Assembly (NCBI GenBank): GCA_002331385.1
Contig: DCYB01000013.1
Coordinates: 124,001 to 188,000 of the forward strand
Reading direction: 5' to 3'
From: Comamonadaceae bacterium UBA2121
GTDB lineage: Bacteria; Pseudomonadota; Gammaproteobacteria; Burkholderiales; Burkholderiaceae_C
Length of the DNA stretch: 64,000 nt
Positions 51,809 to 60,511 of the stretch are shown piece by piece (position 1 is the first letter of the stretch; each line of letters starts with the position of its first letter). The notes under the pieces are model-generated. The model saw nothing but the letters and a program-made list of their open reading frames with translations. It ran no database searches and was not told the DNA's origin. Position numbers and translations under genes: made by a program.

Positions 51809-52795
51809 TCAGGCGTTGGTGGTCGCAGCAGCCTGCGCAGACCACGGCACCTCTTCGACGAGGGTGCCAGTTTCGATGCATTGGCTCAGGTTGTGCAGCA
51901 CCAGATCGGCCATCGCCCGGCGCGTCTCGTGCGTACCGCTCGCCATGTGCGGGGTGAGCACGACGTTGTCCTGTGCGAGCAGGGCGGGCAAGGGGTGCGG
52001 CTCGTCTTCGAACACGTCCAGACCGGCTCCGGCGATGGTGCCGTCTTGCAATGCCTGCACCAGCGCCTGCTCGTCCACCACGCTGCCGCGCGCGACGTTG
52101 ACGAGAATGCCCTGCGGCCCGAGCGCCTTGAGAACGTCGGCATCAACCAGATGCCGGGTGGCGCCGCCGCCCGCCGCGGTGATGACGAGGAAGTCGCACC
52201 ATTGCGCAAGCGAGTGAAGGGATGCGTGGTAGGTGTGCGGTGAGTCCGGCACCGCATGGCGGTTGTGGTAGCCAATCTGCATGCCGAAACCGTGGGCGCG
52301 CTGCGCCACCTGGCTGCCAATGCGGCCCATGCCAAGAATGCCCATGCGCTTGCCGGACACGCGCGTGGTGGCGGCAAAGCGCCCCTGACTCCATTGGCCC
52401 GCGCGCACAAAACGGTCGCCGGCACTGATGCGCCGGGCGGCATCGATGAGCAGGCCCATCGCCATGTCCGCGACGCAGGCGTCGAGTACGCCGGGGGTGT
52501 AGCCCACGCGCACGCCCTGAGCGACCAGCGCGGCTTTGTCGAGCGAGTCGAAACCCACGCCGAAGCTGCTCACGCAGCGCAAGCGGGGCAGGGCGCGCAC
52601 GACGTCTGCACTGAGGCCAACGCCCGCGGACGTGACGACGTACTCGAACGCATCGCCATGCTGGGCGAGAAAGGCCGTGGCGTCCGGTTGCTCGGTGAGG
52701 ACGGTGACGTCATACCGTTCGGCCAACTCGCGGGCAAGTTCTGGCAACGGCATTTTTCCATTTTGAAGGACACGGATTCGGCGGGAAGCGGACAT
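51809..52795 (-). CDS. D-2-hydroxyacid dehydrogenase (glyoxylate/hydroxypyruvate reductase-like)
   Basis: A 328-residue NAD(P)H enzyme. MGILGMGRIGSQVAQRAHGF is the dinucleotide loop; catalytic Arg lies in NVARGSVVDEQALVQALQDG, Glu in GLDVFEDEPHPLP and His in VVLTPHMASGTHETR. It resembles the glyoxylate/hydroxypyruvate reductases. The start at 52795 (MSASRRIRVLQNG) sits 78 bases after the Bug receptor stop. An open frame continues upstream into the receptor gene only because that gene is frameshifted, so this is not a fusion protein. Confidence 0.9.
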   Translation of the reverse strand: MSASRRIRVLQNGKMPLPELARELAERYDVTVLTEQPDATAFLAQHGDAFEYVVTSAGVGLSADVVRALPRLRCVSSFGVGFDSLDKAALVAQGVRVGYTPGVLDACVADMAMGLLIDAARRISAGDRFVRAGQWSQGRFAATTRVSGKRMGILGMGRIGSQVAQRAHGFGMQIGYHNRHAVPDSPHTYHASLHSLAQWCDFLVITAAGGGATRHLVDADVLKALGPQGILVNVARGSVVDEQALVQALQDGTIAGAGLDVFEDEPHPLPALLAQDNVVLTPHMASGTHETRRAMADLVLHNLSQCIETGTLVEEVPWSAQAAATTNA

Positions 52796-52872
52796 GGGCA
52801 GCAAGGACGATGTTGAGAAAGCGAACGGAGACTGTACTGGCGCATTCACCGGAGCGACGGTGCGCCGCTGTC

Positions 52873-53830
52873 TTATTCGACGGTGATTTTGCGCGTGTCG
52901 ATGAGCTGCTTCCAGCGTGCCGATTCCTTGGCCTGGAATGCGGTGAATTCTTCCGGCGTGTCGGCCACGATTTCCAGCCCCTGATCGGTCAGGCGCTTGG
53001 CCAGCGCGGGCTCGCGGATCGCGGCAATGGCCGCATCCGAGAGCTTTTTCTTCACGTCGGCGGGCAGACCTTTGGGAGCCGACATGCCTTGCCATGAGTA
53101 CACCTCGGCATCCTTCACGCCGGCTTCCTGCAGGGTGGGCACATCTGGCAGCACGGGCGAGCGCTTGGTGCCCGTCACCGCCAGTGCGCGCAGCTTGCCC
53201 GCCTTGATATGGGGGAGCACGGCATTCACGTTCTGGAAGGAAAAGTCCACTTGTCCGCCCAGCAGGTCGTTGATGGCGGGCGCGCCACCCTTGTAGGGCA
53301 CATGCACGCCTTTGGTGCCGGACTGTTGCCAGAACAGCTCGGCCGAAAGATGGTCCGACGAACCGTTGCCCGAGCTGGCAAAGCTGATCTTGCCGGGGTT
53401 GGCCTTCAGTGCGCTGATGACGTCGGCCGGTTTTTGCGGACTGCGCGGGCGAGGCGACGAGCACGTTGGGCGCCTGGACGGGGATGGAGATGTAGTCGAA
53501 ATCCCGGGTGGCGTCATACGGCGCGACCTTCATCAGGTGCGGCGTGATCACGTAGGGGCCGAGCGATGCCACCATCAGCGTGTAGCCATCGGCGGGTGCG
53601 CGTTTCACGGCGGCAGCGCCAATGGTGCCGGTGGCGCCCGGCTTGTTGTCCACCACGAACGGCTGGCCCAGCTTCTCGCCCATGTTCTGCGCCATGGCGC
53701 GCGCAATCATGTCGGTGGAGCCGCCCGGCGGGAACGGCACGACGATGGTCACGGTCTTTTCGGGAAAGCCTGCGGCGTGCGCGCTGCCCAGGGCAAGCGC
53801 GGCAATGAGCGGGAAGAGGGCGCGGTGCAT
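52873..53830 (-). pseudogene. Bug-family (TctC) receptor, frameshifted
   Basis: A periplasmic Bug receptor in two frames. The first part (53830 to about 53450) has the signal peptide MHRALFPLIAALALGSAHAA, VTIVVPFPPGGSTDMIARAM, NKPGATGTIGAAAVKRAPAD and APNVLVASP. The second part (from about 53447 to 52873) resumes with PADVISALKANPGKISFASS, HVPYKGGAPAINDLLGGQVD and LPDVPTLQEAGVKDAEV. The total, 958 bases, is 3n+1. One extra base in the C run on the - strand (GGG at 53447-53449 on +) explains the shift. Corrected, it would give 318 residues, the normal size. Either a real mutation or a sequencing error; it lies in the middle of the sugar-acid set. Confidence 0.9.
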
Positions 53831-53855
53831 GGTGCTTGTCTCCTTTTGGGTCGGA

Positions 53856-54767
53856 TCAGAGTGCTTCGACTTTCTTGATCAGCGCGGCCAGCATGTCCAC
53901 CTCTTCGGGTGTGAGGTCGGCCAGCGGCGCGCGCACGGGGCCGGCATCGTGACCGACCAGGCGTGCACCGGCCTTGATGATGCTGACGGCATAGCCCTGG
54001 CTGCGGTTGCGGATCTTCAGATAGGGCATGAAGAACTCCTTGAGCAAGCGGTGCTGCGTGTCCTGATCGTCATCGCGCACGGCCTCGTAAAAGCGCATGG
54101 CGGTTTTCGGGATGAAGTTGAACACGGCGGAGGAGTAGACCGGTGTTCCCAGCGCCTTGTAAGCGGCGGCATAGACCTCGGCCGTGGGCAGGCCGCCGAG
54201 GTAGGCCAGCCGCTCGCCCATGGTCAGGAACATGGCAGACATGGCTTCGATGTCGCCCACGCCGTCCTTGAAACCGACCAGATTGGGGTTGCGCTCGCAC
54301 AGGCGCGCCACGGTTTCGGGCGTGAAACGGCTCACCCCCCGGTTGTAGATGATGACGCCGAACTTCACGCTCTTGCACACGGCTTCGACGTGCGCGGCGA
54401 GGCCTTCCTGGCTGGCTTCGGTCATGTAATGCGGCATCAGCAAAATGCCGTGCGCACCGGCTTTTTCTGCGGCTTGCGCGCATTCGATGGCAAAGCGCGT
54501 GGGGCCGCCTGCTCCGGCAATGATGGGCACCTTGCCCTTGCAGGTGTCTACGGCGGTCTGGATGATCTGCGGATACTCGTTCGCGGTGAGCGAGAAATAT
54601 TCGCCCGTGCCCCCTGCGGCAAACAGCGCGCTGGCGCCAAACGGGGCCAGCCACTCCAGCCGGGCGGCGTAGCCCTTGGGGTTGAAGTCGCCGTTGCTGT
54701 CAAAGTCGGTCACGGGGAACGACAGCAGGCCGGAGCTCATGATTTGCTTGAGGTCTTGGGGATTCAT
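53856..54767 (-). CDS. kdgD: 5-dehydro-4-deoxyglucarate dehydratase
   Basis: KdgD decarboxylates and dehydrates 5-keto-4-deoxyglucarate to 2-oxoglutarate semialdehyde, the shared step after glucarate and galactarate dehydration. The 303-residue protein belongs to the DHDPS/NAL class I aldolase-like family: FAAGGTGEYFSLTANEYPQI, the Tyr in VIIYNRGVSRFTPET and the Schiff-base Lys in NLVGFKDGVGDIEAMSAM. FPVTDFDSNGDFN at the start is typical of KdgD. It lies 25 bases upstream of the broken receptor gene. Confidence 0.95.
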   Translation of the reverse strand: MNPQDLKQIMSSGLLSFPVTDFDSNGDFNPKGYAARLEWLAPFGASALFAAGGTGEYFSLTANEYPQIIQTAVDTCKGKVPIIAGAGGPTRFAIECAQAAEKAGAHGILLMPHYMTEASQEGLAAHVEAVCKSVKFGVIIYNRGVSRFTPETVARLCERNPNLVGFKDGVGDIEAMSAMFLTMGERLAYLGGLPTAEVYAAAYKALGTPVYSSAVFNFIPKTAMRFYEAVRDDDQDTQHRLLKEFFMPYLKIRNRSQGYAVSIIKAGARLVGHDAGPVRAPLADLTPEEVDMLAALIKKVEAL

Positions 54768-54865
54768 TGCACACTTTCACTACATATACACAACAGCGTC
54801 CGCTTGCGTGGCCGGACGCCAGAGCCAGAAGAAAAAGGCAGGGGTGACGCGGGCGCGCGCGCCGG

Positions 54866-55828
54866 TCAATCGAGCTTGATCTGCTCTTGCTGCACCACCT
54901 TGGCCCAGCGGGCGCGCTCGGTGTTGAAGAACTTGTCGGTCTCGGTGGGCGTCATCGTGACCACTTCAGCGCCTTGACCTGCGAGGCGCGAGCGCACCTC
55001 GGGGCCGCGAATCGCGGTGATGAGCGCATCGTTCAACTGCTTGAGCACCGGCGCGGGCGTGGCGGCGGGCACGACCACGCCTTGCCAGGTGCCGGTTTCG
55101 TATCCGGCCACCCCTTGCTCGGCAATCGTCGGCACGCTGCCGATCAGCGGCATGCGTTCGCGCTTGGACACGCCCAGCAGCTTGAGCTTGCCGCTTTGCA
55201 CGTGCGGGTAGGTGGCGAGCATGCCGTTCATCAGCACCTGCGTCTGGCCGGCGACGGTGTCCTGCACGGATTGCACGCCGCCCTTGTAGGGCACATAGAC
55301 CCACTTCGCCCCCGTTGCGCGGGCCAGCGACAGCCCCGCCAGATGCGGTGCGCTGCCCGTGGCGGTGACGGCAAAGTTCAGGTCGGAGTTTTTCGACAAC
55401 TCCACCAGTTCCTTCAGGTTGTTGGCCTTGACCGAGGGATGCACGACGAGCAGGTGGGGCGAATAGGCCAGCATGGTCACGCCACGCAGGTCTTTGGACG
55501 GGTCGAAGCTGAGCTTGGAATACACCGACGGGCTGATGGCCAACGCCCCCAGATCGGCCAGCAGCAGGGTGTAGCCATCGGGCGCGGATTTGGCAACGAA
55601 GTCGGCGCCCAGATTGCCATTGGCGCCGGGCTTGTTTTCCACGATCACGGGCTGCTTGAGCGCCTCGGACAGCGGCTGGCTGATAGAGCGCGCAATGATG
55701 TCGGAGCTGCCGCCTGGCGGGTAGGGCACGATGATTTTGAGCGGCTTGCTGGGCCAGTCGCCCTGCGCGAATGCGGAGCAGGAAAGGACGGCAGCCAGTG
55801 CGACGGCCAGACGGCGGGTGACGTTCAT
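54866..55828 (-). CDS. Bug-family (TctC) receptor, first gene of the sugar-acid set
   Basis: A 320-residue periplasmic binding protein: signal peptide RRLAVALAAVLSCSAFAQ, then WPSKPLKIIVPYPPGGSSDI, NKPGANGNLGADFVAKSAPD, VPYKGGVQSVQDTVAGQTQV and VPTIAEQGVAGYETG. AAGGAGA lies eight bases before the ATG at 55828 and a perfect palindrome at 55851-55870 lies just upstream. Its place in front of kdgD and gudD suggests that its ligand is a hexarate such as glucarate or galactarate; this is inference. No TctA/TctB is near. Confidence 0.92.
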   Translation of the reverse strand: MNVTRRLAVALAAVLSCSAFAQGDWPSKPLKIIVPYPPGGSSDIIARSISQPLSEALKQPVIVENKPGANGNLGADFVAKSAPDGYTLLLADLGALAISPSVYSKLSFDPSKDLRGVTMLAYSPHLLVVHPSVKANNLKELVELSKNSDLNFAVTATGSAPHLAGLSLARATGAKWVYVPYKGGVQSVQDTVAGQTQVLMNGMLATYPHVQSGKLKLLGVSKRERMPLIGSVPTIAEQGVAGYETGTWQGVVVPAATPAPVLKQLNDALITAIRGPEVRSRLAGQGAEVVTMTPTETDKFFNTERARWAKVVQQEQIKLD

Positions 55829-55850
55829 GAAGTGGTCTCCTTGCGTGGTT

Positions 55851-55870
55851 GTTGTATGTCATCATACAAC
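55851..55870. promoter_or_regulatory. GntR-type operator candidate upstream of the Bug-kdgD-gudD set
   Basis: GTTGTATGTCATCATACAAC has perfect 8-base arms around TCAT and fits the TxGTxxxAC-like pattern of FadR-type GntR regulators. It lies 23 bases upstream of the receptor start. Its right part, GTCATCATACAAC, recurs with one change (GTCATCAGACAAC) at 56780-56792 between gntR and garD. Confidence 0.65.
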
Positions 55871-55917
55871 TGACATTTCCGCGAGAAAACCGGCTGGCGC
55901 GTCTTTTTACCTAGGGA

Positions 55918-56784
55918 TTACGTGGAGTGGGGTGCGGTGGCGCCCTGGCTGGTGAAGTCGCCCTCTGCCTGCTTTTGCGTCAGGCGCTGGGCGAGCCGCA
56001 GTCGCTCGCGCGAATTGGTCAGGTGGATGCGCATGGCCGCGCGCGCGGAGTCGGCGTCCTGCCGCTCGATGGCCAGATAGATCTCTTCGTGTTCGCGGTT
56101 CACGCGGCGCAGATAGTCGGGGTCGCGCCCGCCCGCCCGCACCGAGGTGATGCGATTGCGCGGAATCAGCAGCGAGCCGAAATGCTGCAGGATGTCGAGA
56201 AAATACCGGTTGCCCGTGGCGCGCGCGATGCACAGGTGGAACGCAAAGTCGTGCGCTACCGTGTCGGCGCCTTCGGAAAAACTGGCTTCAAATGCCTTGA
56301 GCGCGGCGTCCATGGCCTGCAGATGCTCTGCCTGACGGCGTTGCGCGGCCAGACCAGCGGCCTCGGTTTCGAGGCTGATGCGCAGCTCCAGCACGGCCAG
56401 CACGTCCACCGATTCATTCAGCTCATCGGCGTTGAGGATGGGCGCAGTGCTTTTGTGGACGGGGCGCACAAAGGTGCCGATGCCGTGCCGCGTCTCCACC
56501 AAACCAGAGGCCTGCAATTTGGACAGCGCCTCGCGCACCACGGTGCGGCTCACGTCGTAGGTGCGTACCAGTTCGGATTCGGTGGGCAGCTTGTCGCCCT
56601 CGCCGAGCAGGCCCTGGCGGATCTTGTTTTCAAACTCTTCCGACAGCAGATTCGCCAGACTGCGGCTGCCCCGGCCGGCCTTGGTGCGCAGGGTGTCGCC
56701 ACGGCTCACGCCGGTGAAGTCGGTGGGTTGGGGTAATTCCGAAGTGGCTCTGTGCATGCCTGAATCATAATCAATTTTAGTCAT
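55918..56784 (-). CDS. FadR-type GntR transcriptional regulator of the sugar-acid genes
   Basis: The protein has a winged helix-turn-helix (SLANLLSEEFENKIRQGLLG, EGDKLPTESELVRTYDVSRT, VVREALSKLQASGLVETRHG) and an all-helical FCD effector domain (about residues 120-280: LELRISLETEAAGLAAQRRQ, HDFAFHLCIARATGNRYFLD, HEEIYLAIERQD). FCD metal-binding histidines are visible. The start could be the ATG at 56784 or the one at 56757; upstream codons lie inside the repeats of the divergent promoter. Divergent from garD and next to the receptor-kdgD-gudD set, it very likely controls both. 288 residues from 56784. Confidence 0.88.
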   Translation of the reverse strand: MTKIDYDSGMHRATSELPQPTDFTGVSRGDTLRTKAGRGSRSLANLLSEEFENKIRQGLLGEGDKLPTESELVRTYDVSRTVVREALSKLQASGLVETRHGIGTFVRPVHKSTAPILNADELNESVDVLAVLELRISLETEAAGLAAQRRQAEHLQAMDAALKAFEASFSEGADTVAHDFAFHLCIARATGNRYFLDILQHFGSLLIPRNRITSVRAGGRDPDYLRRVNREHEEIYLAIERQDADSARAAMRIHLTNSRERLRLAQRLTQKQAEGDFTSQGATAPHST

Positions 56785-56812
56785 CAGACAACATACGACA
56801 TACGACATACAA
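56780..56812. promoter_or_regulatory. Divergent gntR/garD control region with three ACATAC repeats
   Basis: GTCATCAGACAAC (56780-56792) matches 12 of 13 bases of the palindrome half at 55858-55870. Directly beside it ACATACG occurs at 56791 and 56798, and ACATACA at 56805, in tandem with a 7-base period. The whole covers the gap between the two divergent genes and reaches to within four bases of the garD start. Confidence 0.6.
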
Positions 56813-56816
56813 GCCA

Positions 56817-58436
56817 ATGGATCGCATGGACACCCCACCTCCACCGCGCGCAGAGCGGGCGCCGGGCAAACAGCCGCTGTATATCCGCATGCACGCCAAC
56901 GACAACGTGGCCATTGTTGCCAACGATGGTGGCTTACCGGTTGGGGCAGCGTTTGCCGACGGGTTCCAACTCACGCAGGCGGTGCCGCAAGGCCACAAGG
57001 TGGCGCTGAGCGACCTCGCACCGGGTGACGCGATCCGGCGCTACAACGTCGTTATCGGTTTTGCGGAGGTGGCTTTGCCACGCGGCAGTTGGGTGAACGA
57101 GCGCGTCATGCGCATGCCGCCAGCGCCCGAGCTGGATGACCAACTGCCGATGGCGACCGCGCGCGCCCAAGCGGCGCCGCCGCTGGAAGGCTATACCTTT
57201 GAGGGCTATCGCAATGCCGACGGCTCGATCGGCACGCGCAACATTCTGGCCATCACCACCACGGTGCAGTGCGTGGCCGGGGTGGTGGAGGTGGCGGTCG
57301 CGCGCATCAAGGCACAGCTTTTGCCGCGTTATCCGAACGTGGATGACGTCGTCGGGCTGGAGCACACCTATGGCTGCGGTGTGGCCATCGACGCGCCGGA
57401 TGCGGAGATCCCGATCCGCACGCTGCGCAACATCAGCCGCAACCCCAATTTCGGTGGCGAGGTGATGGTGGTGAGTCTGGGCTGCGAAAAGCTCCAGCCC
57501 GAGCGCCTCTTGCCACGCGAAGCTCCGCTGGTCGCCATGCCGCGCACGGCAGCGGCCAGTGCGGTGCCCGAGCCGCTGGATGTGGTGTGTCTTCAGGATG
57601 CGGAGCACGTCGGCTTCATGAGCATGATCGATGCGATCGTGGAGCAGGCGCGCGGCCATCTGGAGCGGCTCAATGCGCGCCGGCGCGAAACCGTGCCTGC
57701 CAGTGAACTCGTGGTGGGCGTGCAGTGCGGCGGCAGCGATGCGTTCAGCGGCGTCACGGCCAATCCTGCCGTGGGGTTTGCGACCGACTTGCTGGTGCGT
57801 GCGGGGGCCTCGGTGATGTTCTCCGAAGTGACCGAAGTGCGCGATGGCATCGACCAACTCACGGCCCGCGCCAGCACGCCGGACGTGGCGCAGGCCATGG
57901 TGGCGCAGATGGCGTGGTATGACGCCTATCTGGCGCGTGGCCGTGTTGATCGCAGCGCCAACACCACGCCGGGCAACAAGAAGGGCGGGCTGTCGAACAT
58001 TGTGGAAAAGGCGATGGGCTCGATCATCAAGTCCGGCTCCCAGCCCATCAGTGGCGTGCTGGCGCCCGGCGAGAAGCTGGCGCGCAAGGGTCTGGTGTAC
58101 GCCGCGACGCCCGCATCGGACTTCATCTGCGGCACCCTGCAACTGGCAGCGGGCATGAATCTGCACATCTTCACCACGGGCCGGGGAACGCCCTACGGAC
58201 TGGCCGAGTGCCCGGTGATCAAGGTGGCTACGCGCAGCGATCTCGCGCGGCGCTGGCATGACCTCATGGACGTGAACGCGGGCCGCATTGCCGATGGCGA
58301 GGCCAGCGTGGAAGACATCGGCTGGGAGCTGTTCCACCTGATGCTGGACGTGGCCAGTGGACGCCGGAAAACCTGGGCCGAGCAATGGAAGCTGCACAAC
58401 GCACTGGTGCTGTTCAACCCGGCACCCGTGACCTGA
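56817..58436 (+). CDS. garD: Galactarate dehydratase
   Basis: GarD dehydrates galactarate (mucate) to 5-keto-4-deoxyglucarate. The 539-residue protein aligns by eye along its whole length with E. coli GarD: an N-terminal SAF domain (HANDNVAIVANDGGLPVGAA, VPQGHKVALSDL), PPLEGYTFEGYRNADGSIGT, the metal-binding YGCGVAIDAP, SLGCEKLQPERLL, VVGVQCGGSDAFSGVTANPA and ANTTPGNKKGGLSNIVEKAM. Starts at 56817 or 56826 are equally possible and no ribosome binding site is visible, which would fit a leaderless mRNA. The next gene, a Bug receptor, follows 50 bases later. Confidence 0.96.
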   Translation: MDRMDTPPPPRAERAPGKQPLYIRMHANDNVAIVANDGGLPVGAAFADGFQLTQAVPQGHKVALSDLAPGDAIRRYNVVIGFAEVALPRGSWVNERVMRMPPAPELDDQLPMATARAQAAPPLEGYTFEGYRNADGSIGTRNILAITTTVQCVAGVVEVAVARIKAQLLPRYPNVDDVVGLEHTYGCGVAIDAPDAEIPIRTLRNISRNPNFGGEVMVVSLGCEKLQPERLLPREAPLVAMPRTAAASAVPEPLDVVCLQDAEHVGFMSMIDAIVEQARGHLERLNARRRETVPASELVVGVQCGGSDAFSGVTANPAVGFATDLLVRAGASVMFSEVTEVRDGIDQLTARASTPDVAQAMVAQMAWYDAYLARGRVDRSANTTPGNKKGGLSNIVEKAMGSIIKSGSQPISGVLAPGEKLARKGLVYAATPASDFICGTLQLAAGMNLHIFTTGRGTPYGLAECPVIKVATRSDLARRWHDLMDVNAGRIADGEASVEDIGWELFHLMLDVASGRRKTWAEQWKLHNALVLFNPAPVT

Positions 58437-58486
58437 GCGCAGCGCGCCTTGAATACCCCCGCAAGAACACACCAAAGGAGACAAGC

Positions 58487-59482
58487 ATGCAACGCAGATC
58501 GCTCTTTCAGTTTGCATTGGCGCCGCTGGCGCTGGCTGCCATTCCGGGGGCCGTGCTGGCCCAGGGCGCGTGGCCCAAGGGCAAGGCCATCACCTATCTG
58601 GTTCCGTTTCCCACCGGCGGCACCACGGACACGCTGGCGCGGCTGATCGCGCAAAAGCTCGGGCCCGCGCTGGGCACCAGCGTGGTCATCGACAACAAGG
58701 GCGGCGCGGGCGGCAGCCTCGGCTCGGAGATCGCATCGCGCGCGCCAGCGGATGGCTACACGCTGCTGGGCGGCACCATCAGCTCGCATGCGATCAACGT
58801 CAGCCTGTATCCCAAGCTCGGTTATGACCCGGTGAAATCGTTCACGCCGGTGACGTTGATCGGCACCAACCCGCTGGTGCTGGTCGTGGCGGCAGACAGT
58901 CCCTACAAGTCGCTCAAGGATGTGCTCAATGCGTCCAAAGCCAAGAGCGGTGGCCTGTCCTCGGCGTCGGCGGGCACGGGCACGTCGCAGCATCTGGCGC
59001 TGGAGATGCTGGGCTGGAAGTCGGGCGTGAAGTTCACGCACGTACCCTACAAAGGCAGTGGACCGGCGATTCAGGACGTGATGGGCGGACAGGTGGACAT
59101 GATGTTCGACACCACCGTCGTGGCTGCGCCGCACATCCAGAGCGGCAAGGTGCGCGCGCTCGCGGTCACGTCCAGACAGCGCCTCGCATCGCTGCCCGAT
59201 GTGCCGACCGTTGCCGAATCGGGGCTACAGGGGCTTGGCGATTTCGAGGTCATGTCGTGGCAGGCGATCTTTGTGCCGCACGGAACGCCGGAGGCCATCG
59301 TCACGACGCTGCACACGGAGATTGGCAAGATTCTCGCCACGCCCGACATGCAGTCGCGCATGCAGGCCATGGGCATGGAGCCATCCAGCCTGAGCGTGGC
59401 GCAGATCTCCGAATTCCAGAAAGCCGAAGTCACCAAATGGCAGGGCGTGATTCGCGCCGCCGGAGTGAAGGTGGACGGTTGA
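58487..59482 (+). CDS. Bug-family (TctC) receptor downstream of garD
   Basis: A 331-residue periplasmic receptor with signal peptide FQFALAPLALAAIPGAVLAQ. YLVPFPTGGTTDTLARLIAQ, NKGGAGGSLGSEIASRAPAD, HVPYKGSGPAIQDVMGGQVD and LPDVPTVAESGLQGLG are the Bug blocks. AAAGGAGA lies before the ATG at 58487. Being co-directional with and 50 bases after garD, it probably binds galactarate or a related acid; this is inference. Confidence 0.92.
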   Translation: MQRRSLFQFALAPLALAAIPGAVLAQGAWPKGKAITYLVPFPTGGTTDTLARLIAQKLGPALGTSVVIDNKGGAGGSLGSEIASRAPADGYTLLGGTISSHAINVSLYPKLGYDPVKSFTPVTLIGTNPLVLVVAADSPYKSLKDVLNASKAKSGGLSSASAGTGTSQHLALEMLGWKSGVKFTHVPYKGSGPAIQDVMGGQVDMMFDTTVVAAPHIQSGKVRALAVTSRQRLASLPDVPTVAESGLQGLGDFEVMSWQAIFVPHGTPEAIVTTLHTEIGKILATPDMQSRMQAMGMEPSSLSVAQISEFQKAEVTKWQGVIRAAGVKVDG

Positions 59483-59527
59483 GCATGCAACGGGGTGCCG
59501 TCCGCTAGCGCCGTGCGCCAAAGGGCG

Positions 59528-60487
59528 TCAGATCACGTGCAGCGGATCTTGCTGCATGGCCTGCTTGACCATCTGGCGCATCGCCAGCGCAGCCGAGCTG
59601 ATCGCCGCATGCCGCCGCGTGACCATTCCCAGCGGGCGCTGGATGCCCGGCGCGCGCAGCGGCAGCAGCGCCAGCCGCTCCGAGCGCAGCAATGCGATGG
59701 CCGTTTCGGGCAACGCGCTGATGCCCAGTCCCGCGCTGACCAGTGCGCCGATGGTGGCAATGTGATCGACCTCGAAGACCGGGGCGAAACGCAAGCCTTT
59801 GGCCAGCAGATGCGCATCCACGTACTGGCGCACGCTGGCGCTGAACGGCATCGACACATGGGGATATTGCAGCGTGTCCTCCATCGCCACGGGCTGGCGC
59901 GATGAGCGCAGCGGATGGTCCTCGGCGCACACCAGCATGAAGGTGTCCGTCGTGAGCTGTTCGTAGAACAGGTCTTCCTGTTTCGGATCGGCGGCGGTCA
60001 GCGCAAAGTCCACCTTGCCATCGCGCACCAGATCAAACGCTGGCCCCGACAGCGTGTCGAGCAGCGACAGCCGCACGCCCGGATGCATGGCGGAGAACGC
60101 GGCAAACACACGCGGCACCAGCACCGCAGCGAGCGAGGGCAGGGCCGCCACCGCGACCGAGCCATTGCGCAGTTCCACGGTATCGCTGACCGCGCGCAGG
60201 GCACGCTCCGTGTCACGCAACAGCTCTTGCGCGTGGTGGATGAAGACCTGGCCCGCGTCCGTCAGCTCGACCGCGCGCGTGGTGCGCTCGAACAGCCGCG
60301 CGCCCACTTGCGCCTCGACGCGGGCGATGAGTGCCGACAGCGCCGATTGCGACAGATGCATCTGCAGCGCGGCTTGGCCGAAGCTGCGCGTCTGGCTCAG
60401 CGCGACGACGGCGCGCAGGTCCTTGGTGGAGAGATTGGCGTGCACCGCGCGAGTATAGGGAGGCCCGGGAGGCGGCAGCGCCGACAT
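59528..60487 (-). CDS. LysR-family transcriptional regulator
   Basis: The 319-residue protein has the LysR helix-turn-helix (LSTKDLRAVVALSQTRSFGQ, LSQSALSALIARVEAQVGAR, LFERTTRAVELTDAG) and the periplasmic-binding-like effector domain (VPRVFAAFSAMHPGVRLSLL, FEVDHIATIGALVSAGLGIS). A start at the GTG 60445 would remove 14 odd N-terminal residues and fits the family better, but no ribosome binding site decides it. It is on the same strand as and downstream of the next Bug receptor gene, which it may control. Confidence 0.88.
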   Translation of the reverse strand: MSALPPPGPPYTRAVHANLSTKDLRAVVALSQTRSFGQAALQMHLSQSALSALIARVEAQVGARLFERTTRAVELTDAGQVFIHHAQELLRDTERALRAVSDTVELRNGSVAVAALPSLAAVLVPRVFAAFSAMHPGVRLSLLDTLSGPAFDLVRDGKVDFALTAADPKQEDLFYEQLTTDTFMLVCAEDHPLRSSRQPVAMEDTLQYPHVSMPFSASVRQYVDAHLLAKGLRFAPVFEVDHIATIGALVSAGLGISALPETAIALLRSERLALLPLRAPGIQRPLGMVTRRHAAISSAALAMRQMVKQAMQQDPLHVI

Positions 60488-60511
60488 TCGCTGCCGCCGG
60501 TTTGCTCTTGC

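Noticed and set aside
51809..53830. A 673-codon frame that would join a Bug receptor start to a 2-hydroxyacid dehydrogenase
   Set aside because: The middle part is nonsense sequence caused by a +1 frameshift in the receptor gene; both proteins are recognisable separately.
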